A stretch of 11,243 bases of DNA, from positions 1-11,243 of the forward strand of contig RFKV01000074.1 in the NCBI GenBank assembly GCA_003694175.1. Reading direction: 5' to 3'. The stretch is from Candidatus Dojkabacteria bacterium (GTDB lineage Bacteria; Patescibacteriota; Dojkabacteria; J137). The position numbers and the translations under genes are program-made. This document shows positions 5,941-11,243 of this stretch, in pieces. Numbering within the stretch: position 1 is the first letter of the stretch; every line of letters starts with the position of its first letter. A model generated the notes under the pieces. It did not search any database and was not told the DNA's origin. It saw only the letters and a program-made list of their open reading frames with translations.

Positions 5941-6531
5941 GTGTCGGTTTTGCTTTGTAGAAAACAATTTATGATTACTTTTTTTTCTGATGACGGCAAA
6001 GCTGTGCCATCGACAGTACTGACGTTTGATAATGTTGAGGTAGTTAATTCATCTTCGCTTAATAAGAAGTTCATAGTAATGCTGACAAAAAAGAACTCAT
6101 CTAACAAATTATCAGTTAAGAAGCAAATAGGATTGGATTTAGAAAAAAGTTACGATAAATTTGTTTCTTTAGATAAAAAACATGAAGATTTGATGTCAGT
6201 TTTGTCGTGTTTTGGCGTTGGTCAAGTTGTTTCGGTGACAGGTGTCACAAAGGGTAAGGGTTTTCAAGGTGTTGTTAAAAGATGGGGTTTTGCTGGAGGA
6301 CCACGAACGCATGGTCAGTCTGACAGAGAAAGAGCACCAGGAGCAATAGGGAGTAGAACTATACCGGGTAGAGTCTTTAAAGGAAAAAAGATGGCTGGTC
6401 GTATGGGACAAAAAACAGTTACTGTTAAAGGTCTTAAAGTTATGGACATTAATTTAGAAGATAAATACATAATTATTTCTGGTTCCATTCCTGGTCCTAA
6501 AAAATCGGTTGTTATTCTTAAATCGAAATGA
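5941..6531 (+). CDS. rplC: 50S ribosomal protein L3
   Basis: Early-assembly protein of the large subunit whose loop reaches towards the peptidyl transferase centre. At 196 aa it is slightly short for L3 (about 205-210). The signature block is intact: VSVTGVTKGKGFQGVVKRW and then HGQSDRERAPGAIGSRTIPG followed by RVFKGKKMAGRMG. The start is GTG at 5941: an in-frame stop lies upstream with no ATG between, and the first residues align with the usual L3 N-terminus if the GTG is used (IFDEDG of the family corresponds to FFSDDG here). There is no Shine-Dalgarno. The TGA stop overlaps the rplD ATG in an ATGA junction, suggesting translational coupling. Confidence 0.95.
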   Translation: MSVLLCRKQFMITFFSDDGKAVPSTVLTFDNVEVVNSSSLNKKFIVMLTKKNSSNKLSVKKQIGLDLEKSYDKFVSLDKKHEDLMSVLSCFGVGQVVSVTGVTKGKGFQGVVKRWGFAGGPRTHGQSDRERAPGAIGSRTIPGRVFKGKKMAGRMGQKTVTVKGLKVMDINLEDKYIIISGSIPGPKKSVVILKSK

Positions 6532-7172
6532 TCGAAATTATAGATGTCGTTAATAATGTTTCTACAAAGGTTCCTTTCCCTGAATTTCTAAGGAACTTGC
6601 CTGATAAGGTTGATTATAGGTCATTGAGTTTGTATAGGTACGTTTATTTGTCAAATCAGAGGCAGTCAAACGCCAAGGTTAAAAACCGATCTTTGGTCTC
6701 AGGAGGAGGCAGAAAACCATACCCCCAAAAAGGGACAGGTAGAGCAAGAGCGGGTTCAATAAGGTCTCCAATCTGGCGTGGTGGAGGAAAAGCTCATGGA
6801 CCTACCGGAGTACAGAATTACAAGTTAAAGTTGAATAAAAAATTTAAAGCTTTTGTTTTGCGAAATGCTTTAAAAGAAAAAATTTTAAACAATTCGTTGT
6901 TTCTTATAGAGGGTTTGAATAGAGTTTTCGTTAATGATTTTTCCACAAAGAGTGCATTACAACTGGTAAAAAGATTTTCTATGTCAAAGTCGCTGATAAT
7001 TGTTGATCAGTCTATGTCAAATTACCATGTTTTGTTTTCAAATATTCCAGATTTGAATACTAGAATTTCCTTAGTTTCAGAGTTTAATGTGTATGATATG
7101 GTTTTGGCAGATAAGGTGTTCTTTGTTAACGAACCCAAAGTTTTGGAGTATATGAATAAAAGAGTATTTTAA
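6528..7172 (+). CDS. rplD: 50S ribosomal protein L4
   Basis: Large-subunit protein lining the exit tunnel; in some bacteria it also represses its own operon. The 214 aa fit the family. The conserved extended loop is clear: VSGGGRKPYPQKGTGRARAG with SIRSPIWRGGGKAHGPT (residues of about 58-95). The C-terminal globular half is more divergent. It overlaps rplC by 4 nt (ATGA). The next gene starts 17 nt downstream. Confidence 0.95.
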   Translation: MIEIIDVVNNVSTKVPFPEFLRNLPDKVDYRSLSLYRYVYLSNQRQSNAKVKNRSLVSGGGRKPYPQKGTGRARAGSIRSPIWRGGGKAHGPTGVQNYKLKLNKKFKAFVLRNALKEKILNNSLFLIEGLNRVFVNDFSTKSALQLVKRFSMSKSLIIVDQSMSNYHVLFSNIPDLNTRISLVSEFNVYDMVLADKVFFVNEPKVLEYMNKRVF

Positions 7173-7189
7173 GTGTAACAAAGTGAATT

Positions 7190-7465
7190 ATGAACCCGGT
7201 TCTGACTGAAAAGACAATTAAGTTATATCAGGATTTTAGAGTGTGTACTTTTGAGGTTAGTCTGAAAGATAATAAATCGTCTCTTCGGTATGCTTTTTAC
7301 AAGAAGTATGGGATCAGACCGATTTCAGTCAATATCATAAATAGACTAGGGAAATTTAAAAGGGATAAAAAAAATTTAAGGAAAGGTCGAATAGTAGGTA
7401 GTAAAAAAATTGCTCTCTTCAAGATAGACAAAAATAAAAGCCTGAATTTATTTGAGGTTAAGTAG
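7190..7465 (+). CDS. rplW: 50S ribosomal protein L23
   Basis: Protein at the tunnel exit, the docking site for trigger factor and SRP. The 91 aa are within the family range. It opens with the typical PVLTEKTIKL, then the core segment around YGIRPISVNIINRLGK and a lysine-rich loop ending in GRIVGSKKIALFKI. No Shine-Dalgarno precedes the ATG. Only 3 nt separate its stop from rplB. Confidence 0.93.
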   Translation: MNPVLTEKTIKLYQDFRVCTFEVSLKDNKSSLRYAFYKKYGIRPISVNIINRLGKFKRDKKNLRKGRIVGSKKIALFKIDKNKSLNLFEVK

Positions 7466-7468
7466 TTT

Positions 7469-8332
7469 ATGGGTATAAAAAGATTTAAGCCTATTACTCC
7501 AACTCTTAGACATACTGTTTTAATAAATAGGTCGGGTCTATACAAGGGTAGGCCTATAAGAAGGCTAACTGCAAAATTGGAGTCTTCAGTTGGTAGAAAT
7601 AACACTGGAAAAATAACGACGAGACATAAACAGAAGGGTGCTAAGAGGGTCTACAGGTTGGTTGATTTAAAAAGAGATAATCATGGAATAAAGGGTGAGG
7701 TAGTAAGGATAGAGTATGATCCAAATAGAACTTGTTTTATAGCTTTGGTAAAGTACGTAAATGGTGATCGGAGGTACATTCTTGCTCCAGATGGCTTAAA
7801 ATCTGGTGATGTGGTAGAGTCAGGTGAGAATGCGCCAATCGCGTTGGGAAATGCAGTTCCCTTGTCCAAGATTCCTTCCGGAACAAGTGTTTTTGCAGTT
7901 TCACTACGACCAAACGAAGAAGCTAAGATAGCTTTGTCCGCAGGGTCATCAGCTCAGGTTATGGGTTCTAGAGGTGATTACGTTCAACTGCGGATGCCAA
8001 GTGGTGAAATTAGGTTGTTTAAAAACACTTGTTATGCTACAATAGGAATTGCGAGTAATTTAGACAATTTTAATGAAAAGTTAGGTAAAGCGGGTCGGAG
8101 TCGAAATAGGGGTATAAGGCCCACAGTTAGAGGTGTTGCAATGTCATACAAACACCCGCATGGAGGTGGTCAAGGTAAAGGCGGTAGACACGGTACAGGT
8201 GGTCCTAAGAAGGATATTTATGGTAATTTGGTAGGAAAGAGGACTAGAAAGCCAAAGAAAACATCGAATAAGTTTATTGTCTCGAGAAGACAAGAAAAGA
8301 ACAAATTTAAAAGTTTTAAGACGATTATTTAA
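7469..8332 (+). CDS. rplB: 50S ribosomal protein L2, with a shortened conserved loop
   Basis: Universal protein needed for subunit joining and close to the peptidyl transferase centre. It is 287 aa, about 10 more than usual, mostly from a longer basic C-terminus. Family segments are RHKQKGAKRVYRLVD (near 51-65), the central SH3-like domain, and GIRPTVRGVAM followed by HPHGGG. Just there it is unusual: most L2 proteins read AMNPVDHPHGGGEG, this one reads AMSYKHPHGGGQG, replacing NPVD by three residues (226-228) and Glu by Gln. His229, the residue linked to peptidyl transfer in E. coli, is kept. Another motif, usually GRSRWxG, reads GRSRNRG. Confidence 0.96.
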   Translation: MGIKRFKPITPTLRHTVLINRSGLYKGRPIRRLTAKLESSVGRNNTGKITTRHKQKGAKRVYRLVDLKRDNHGIKGEVVRIEYDPNRTCFIALVKYVNGDRRYILAPDGLKSGDVVESGENAPIALGNAVPLSKIPSGTSVFAVSLRPNEEAKIALSAGSSAQVMGSRGDYVQLRMPSGEIRLFKNTCYATIGIASNLDNFNEKLGKAGRSRNRGIRPTVRGVAMSYKHPHGGGQGKGGRHGTGGPKKDIYGNLVGKRTRKPKKTSNKFIVSRRQEKNKFKSFKTII

Positions 8333-8343
8333 GATTATCTGAT

Positions 8344-8649
8344 ATGTCACGAAGTCTAAAAAAAGGTTTTTTTGTAGATCCAAAGTTATTGGAAAAGGTT
8401 AATAAGGCAAGGCTTATGAAGTCTAGTGGTCCGATTAGGACTTGGAGTAGGTCTTCAACTATTACTCCAGAAATGGTCGGCCTAAGTTTTGAAGTGCATA
8501 ATGGAAAGTACTTTCACAAAGTGTTTGTAACAGAGTCTATGATTGGGCATAAGCTAGGAGAGTTTTCGTTGACAAGAAGGTTTACTGGTCATACAGCAGG
8601 AGGAAAAATTGCAAAGACTCATGGATCAACAGGAAGAGTAATGAATTAG
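8344..8649 (+). CDS. rpsS: 30S ribosomal protein S19
   Basis: Small-subunit head protein that forms a complex with S13 near the A-site tRNA. The 101 aa are slightly longer than the usual 92. The signature is complete: MSRSLKKGFFVDPKLL at the start, IRTWSRSSTITPEMVG in the middle, and IGHKLGEFSLTRRFTGH at 75-91. It starts 11 nt after rplB with no Shine-Dalgarno. Confidence 0.96.
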   Translation: MSRSLKKGFFVDPKLLEKVNKARLMKSSGPIRTWSRSSTITPEMVGLSFEVHNGKYFHKVFVTESMIGHKLGEFSLTRRFTGHTAGGKIAKTHGSTGRVMN

Positions 8650-8664
8650 TAACAATAGTTTTTT

Positions 8665-9018
8665 ATGTTTAAGGTTTATACAGTTAAATTAAACTCTTCG
8701 GGTGTGTCGTATAAAAAAATGCACGCGGTTGCGAGGGCTATACAACGTATGAAGGTGGTTGATGCGATTAACCTGCTGAGTTTACAGAATTCTAATGCTG
8801 CGAGAGAGTACGTAAAATTGCTTAAAAATGCGTATCTCAACTTTCCATATTCAGATGTCAGCAAGTTAGAGGACTTGGTTATACTTGAAATTAAAAATGG
8901 CGTAGGATCAAGAAGATTAAAAAGTTATCGTCCAAAATCGAGGGGTAGAGGGTATGAGGTGAGACGAAGAGGTAAGAGTAATACCACGTTGACAGTAGGA
9001 TTATTAACCGAAAATTAG
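8665..9018 (+). CDS. rplV: 50S ribosomal protein L22
   Basis: Tunnel protein whose beta-hairpin lines the nascent-chain path. The 117 aa fit the family. The start is divergent: where most L22 proteins have VRxSPRKxR it reads LNSSGVSYKKMHAVAR. The hairpin is conserved, with LKSYRPKSRGRGYEVRRRG near 90-108 and a final TTLTVGL strand. It lies 15 nt after rpsS and 12 nt before rpsC, as usual in the cluster. Confidence 0.93.
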   Translation: MFKVYTVKLNSSGVSYKKMHAVARAIQRMKVVDAINLLSLQNSNAAREYVKLLKNAYLNFPYSDVSKLEDLVILEIKNGVGSRRLKSYRPKSRGRGYEVRRRGKSNTTLTVGLLTEN

Positions 9019-9030
9019 TGATTTTAGATT

Positions 9031-9687
9031 ATGGCTAGGGGATCTCATAAAGTCAATCCAGTGATATTTAGGATGACAGTTAACAAAATTTGGGATAGTA
9101 GATGGTTCGCTTCAGATAAGTCTGTTTATATCGAGAATCTTAAACAGGATTTTGAAATAAGAAAAATTGTCACAAAGGATTTGGCTGCGGCGGGAGTTGC
9201 TAAGATTGTTATCGATAGAGGTATTAAAAAAGTTTTTTTAAGTGTGTATGTAGCCAGGCCTGGCGTAGCGATTGGGCGTAATGGAGTAGGGATATCAAAT
9301 TTAAAAGAAAAGCTAGAAAAAAAGTTTAAAATGACATTTGAGATTAAGTTGTATGAGGTGAAGAAACCTGAAGCGTGTGCAGCGTTAATTGCTGAAGCCA
9401 TAGCAGAGCAATGTGAGAGAAGGGTTGCTCCAAAGATAGCAGTTCAGAAAGTATTGGAATCTGTCAAAAACATACCTGAAGTAAAAGGTATTTCAATTTG
9501 GGTTAGAGGTAGAATCAAAGGTGTTGATATGGCTAGAGTGGAGAAGTATTCGGAGGGTTTTGTTCCAAGGCATTCTATTAGGGCTGATATAGACTATGCT
9601 TTTGTTGAGGCACGCGTACCAAGAGCGGGTAAGCATGGAATCAAGGTGTGGGTTAATTTAGGAGAAAGAAACACTTACGTCTTGTAG
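9031..9687 (+). CDS. rpsC: 30S ribosomal protein S3
   Basis: Protein at the mRNA entry site with helicase activity together with S4. The 218 aa match the short form of S3. It opens GSHKVNPVIFRMTV, carries a type II KH domain with the GRNG loop (in PGVAIGRNGVGISNLK), and the C-terminal domain runs from KGISIWVRGRIKGVDMAR to the ending GIKVWVNLGE. It starts 12 nt after rplV; no Shine-Dalgarno is visible. Confidence 0.96.
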   Translation: MARGSHKVNPVIFRMTVNKIWDSRWFASDKSVYIENLKQDFEIRKIVTKDLAAAGVAKIVIDRGIKKVFLSVYVARPGVAIGRNGVGISNLKEKLEKKFKMTFEIKLYEVKKPEACAALIAEAIAEQCERRVAPKIAVQKVLESVKNIPEVKGISIWVRGRIKGVDMARVEKYSEGFVPRHSIRADIDYAFVEARVPRAGKHGIKVWVNLGERNTYVL

Positions 9688-9708
9688 TTTTTGTTATTTT
9701 GTTATACT

Positions 9709-10113
9709 GTGTTGCAGCCAAGTAAAAGAAAATATACAAAAGAGTTTAGAGGAAGAGTTAAAGGATTTGCAAGCAAGGGATGCAGTATTGTTTTGGGTGA
9801 GTACGGCCTAAAAGCTATAACGGGAGGTTGGATTAGTTCTAGACAACTTGAGTCTGCGAGAAAAGCGATTAATAACTATACCAAACGAAAAAGTAAGCTG
9901 TGGATTAAGGTGTTCCCTCATAAGCCGGTAACAAAGAAGTCTGATGAGCAAGTTAGAGGAGGTGGAAAAGGGCCAGTTGATCATTACGTTGCGGTGGTTA
10001 AACCAGGAGTGATACTCTTTGAGATAAGTGGAGTTTCTGACGAGGTTGCTATAGAGGCTCTTGAAAGAGGAGCACATAAGCTTGGGATTAAGACTGTTAT
10101 AGTAAAAAGGTGA
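9709..10113 (+). CDS. rplP: 50S ribosomal protein L16
   Basis: Protein organising the A-site region of the large subunit. I chose GTG at 9709 because it gives MLQPSKRKY, matching the universal MLxPKRxK start; a TTG at 9691 would add six residues absent from the family. The product is then 134 aa, the expected length. Core segments are RGRVKGFASKG, EYGLKAITGGWISSRQLESARKA and KLWIKVFPHKPVTKK. The following motif, usually VRMGKGKG, reads QVRGGGKG (81-88), so the position of the arginine hydroxylated in E. coli L16 (Arg81) holds a valine, with an arginine next to it. The next gene in the usual order, rpmC, is missing: only 21 nt lie before rpsQ. Confidence 0.93.
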   Translation: MLQPSKRKYTKEFRGRVKGFASKGCSIVLGEYGLKAITGGWISSRQLESARKAINNYTKRKSKLWIKVFPHKPVTKKSDEQVRGGGKGPVDHYVAVVKPGVILFEISGVSDEVAIEALERGAHKLGIKTVIVKR

Positions 10114-10134
10114 ATTTTAAGTTAATCTAAAGTT

Positions 10135-10398
10135 ATGGAGTCTAAGAAAATAAAGCTAAGGTATAATGGAGTGATTGAAAAGATATCCTCAAGTAAGACG
10201 GTTAGTGTTAGGGTGGAGTTTAGGTTTCCGCATCCCAAATACAGTAAGATCGTAAAATCTAGTAAGAAAGTTCTGGTGCACGTTGATGACGAGAAACAGT
10301 TCAAGGTTGGTGATAAGGTAACAATTGAGTCTTGTAGAAGAATTTCGAAAAATAAATCTTTTAGGGTAATACTTCATTATGGTTCAAAAGTTAACTAA
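10135..10398 (+). CDS. rpsQ: 30S ribosomal protein S17
   Basis: Primary 16S rRNA-binding protein of the small subunit. The 87 aa with an OB-fold pattern are typical: NGVIEKISSSKTVSVRVEF, then HPKYSKIVKSSKKVLVHVDD, then FKVGDKVTIESCRRISKNKSF. The last 20 nt overlap the start of rplN in another frame, an unusually long overlap for this gene pair. Confidence 0.95.
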   Translation: MESKKIKLRYNGVIEKISSSKTVSVRVEFRFPHPKYSKIVKSSKKVLVHVDDEKQFKVGDKVTIESCRRISKNKSFRVILHYGSKVN

Positions 10399-10765
10399 AC
10401 TAAAATGCGCTGATAATTCAGGTGCTAAGGAGTTGCTTGTTATTCAGGTTTTAGGGTCCGCTAAAGGTAGGATGTTTTCTAAATTTGGATATATAGGTGA
10501 CATTGTTAGTTGTTCTGTAAAGGAGGCGTTGCCTGATTCTCAGTTAAAAAGAGGAGACGTTGTGCATGCAGTAATTGTTAGAACAAAGAAAGAGATGAGA
10601 AGGCGAGATGGCACTTATATAAAATTTGATGAGAATGCAGCGGTTATAATAATGGGTAAATCAAGTAAGGAACCTAAAGGTACAAGGGTTTTTGGTCCTA
10701 TAGGTAGAGAGGTTAAGGACAGAGGTTTCGCTAAGATTGCATCTCTTGCTTCAGAGGTGTTGTAG
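10379..10765 (+). CDS. rplN: 50S ribosomal protein L14
   Basis: Large-subunit protein forming an intersubunit bridge and the RsfS binding site. At 128 aa it is a few residues longer than the usual 122. It begins MVQKLTKLKCADNSGAKELL, the canonical L14 start, which proves the ATG at 10379 even though it lies inside rpsQ. Further landmarks are VVHAVIVRTKKEMRRRDGTY and FDENAAVIIM, then GTRVFGPIGRE and ASLASEVL. Initiation probably depends on ribosomes terminating on rpsQ, since no Shine-Dalgarno is seen. It is followed by a 50-nt gap. Confidence 0.96.
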   Translation: MVQKLTKLKCADNSGAKELLVIQVLGSAKGRMFSKFGYIGDIVSCSVKEALPDSQLKRGDVVHAVIVRTKKEMRRRDGTYIKFDENAAVIIMGKSSKEPKGTRVFGPIGREVKDRGFAKIASLASEVL

Positions 10766-10815
10766 TTTTTAATTTTTATGAATAATTTTCGGATGATTTT
10801 CTTAGGCTTTAGGGT

Positions 10816-11136
10816 ATGTCAAAAATAAAGTCTGGTCAAACTGTTTATGTAATATCTGGTAAGCATAGAGGTAGGGTAGCTAAAGTTCTTGCTATCAAGA
10901 GAGACAAAAGAGATCCCAAAAATTCAGTTTATGTTTATCTTGAAGGTATTAATATTTACAAAAAGTCTGTTAAACCCAATCCTGTTTTAGGTATAAAAGG
11001 AGGTTTTAAGGAAGTGCATTTGCCTATTCACATTTCTAATGTTGTGCTGTATAATCCGAGTTATACCAACAAGAATAAAAATAAGAATGGTTCGGTTAAT
11101 AATGAAGGAGATGTCGCATCTGAGAAAAGTATTTGA
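10816..11136 (+). CDS. rplX: 50S ribosomal protein L24
   Basis: Assembly-initiator protein of the large subunit. The 106 aa contain the KOW motif (QTVYVISGKHRGRVAKVLAI, 8-27) and the central GINIYKKSVKPNP and HISNVVLYNP segments. After about residue 83 comes a polar tail rich in Asn and Lys (TNKNKNKNGSVNNEGD) with no family counterpart; its last codons overlap rplE by at least 26 nt, so the tail end is partly dictated by the rplE start. The start is ATG at 10816, 50 nt after rplN. Confidence 0.93.
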   Translation: MSKIKSGQTVYVISGKHRGRVAKVLAIKRDKRDPKNSVYVYLEGINIYKKSVKPNPVLGIKGGFKEVHLPIHISNVVLYNPSYTNKNKNKNGSVNNEGDVASEKSI

Positions 11137-11243
11137 GACTAGTCTAGCTGGCGAGTTAATGAAGGAGTTGTCTCTTAAGAACATTCATCAGGTTCCTAGA
11201 CCAGTCAAGATAGTTGTTAATTCAGGAATAGGAAAGGAATATA
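11102..11243 (+). CDS. rplE: 50S ribosomal protein L5, N-terminal part (cut by window end)
   Basis: 5S rRNA-binding protein of the central protuberance. The visible frame reads MSHLRKVFETSLAGELMKEL, then NIHQVPRPVKIVVNSGIGKE, matching the L5 N-terminus (LxxxYxxxxxxxLMKEF, NxxQVPxxxKIVVNxGxG). Two in-frame starts are possible, ATG at 11102 and ATG at 11111; the second fits the family length better. Both lie inside rplX, so the overlap is 35 or 26 nt. The 3' end is outside the window. Confidence 0.92.
   Translation, partial: MKEMSHLRKVFETSLAGELMKELSLKNIHQVPRPVKIVVNSGIGKEY

Noticed and set aside
6528..6531. Recoding of TGA as glycine, as in some Patescibacteria
   Set aside because: Several genes end in TGA at exactly the expected family length, and no conserved gene contains an in-frame TGA.
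7297..7605. 102-codon minus-strand ORF opposite rplW and rplB
   Set aside because: It spans two well-identified ribosomal protein genes in antisense and its hydrophobic translation is an effect of their lysine-rich codons; no ribosome binding site.
9691..9708. Earlier TTG start for rplP
   Set aside because: It would add six residues (MLFCYT) before the universal MLQP start of L16; GTG at 9709 fits the family exactly.

Overview
This is an AT-rich bacterial window using the standard genetic code: TGA ends rplC, rplP, rplX and the sufD-like gene, and no long reading frame needs it as a sense codon. The gene content and the shortened or divergent proteins suggest a reduced-genome lineage, most likely of the Candidate Phyla Radiation (Patescibacteria). 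This assignment is an inference from style (shortened Mur-ligase-like and SufD-like proteins, no rpmC in the S10 cluster, almost no Shine-Dalgarno sequences) and not from a diagnostic marker.

Layout. Bases 1-220 (minus strand) hold a 35-codon ORF with a very strong Shine-Dalgarno sequence inside a 46-bp inverted repeat, and a second open frame that runs off the left edge; the two may be one gene split by a 1-base frame change. Bases 221-573 hold only a possible minus-strand promoter. Bases 574-1902 (+) encode a MurE-like ligase without the usual N-terminal domain. It converges, 7 nt apart, on a membrane-anchored VanY-type D,D-carboxypeptidase (minus, to about 3031). An 18-bp perfect tandem repeat lies between the VanY gene and a short stand-alone SufD-like gene (3209-3664). 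That gene ends one base from the 3' end of a minus-strand tRNA-Leu(UAG). Bases 3780-4160 carry no gene I can support.

From about 4162 to the right edge is one co-oriented translation operon: a strong extended -10 promoter, a leader of about 137 nt with possible secondary structure, then tuf, rpsJ, rplC, rplD, rplW, rplB, rpsS, rplV, rpsC, rplP, rpsQ, rplN, rplX and the 5' part of rplE. This is the classical S10/spc order headed by tuf, with rpmC (L29) missing between rplP and rpsQ, a 20-nt rpsQ/rplN overlap and an rplX/rplE overlap of at least 26 nt. I see no clear internal terminator.

The genes make ribosomal subunits and the factor that delivers aminoacyl-tRNA to them; the left part concerns cell-wall assembly and trimming. 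The most notable observations are an EF-Tu with a non-canonical switch I and a G4 motif NRFD instead of NKxD, an L2 with a shortened version of its near-invariant loop before the HPHGGG segment, an RBS-masking inverted repeat before a possibly frameshifted small gene, and a switch-like tuf leader.
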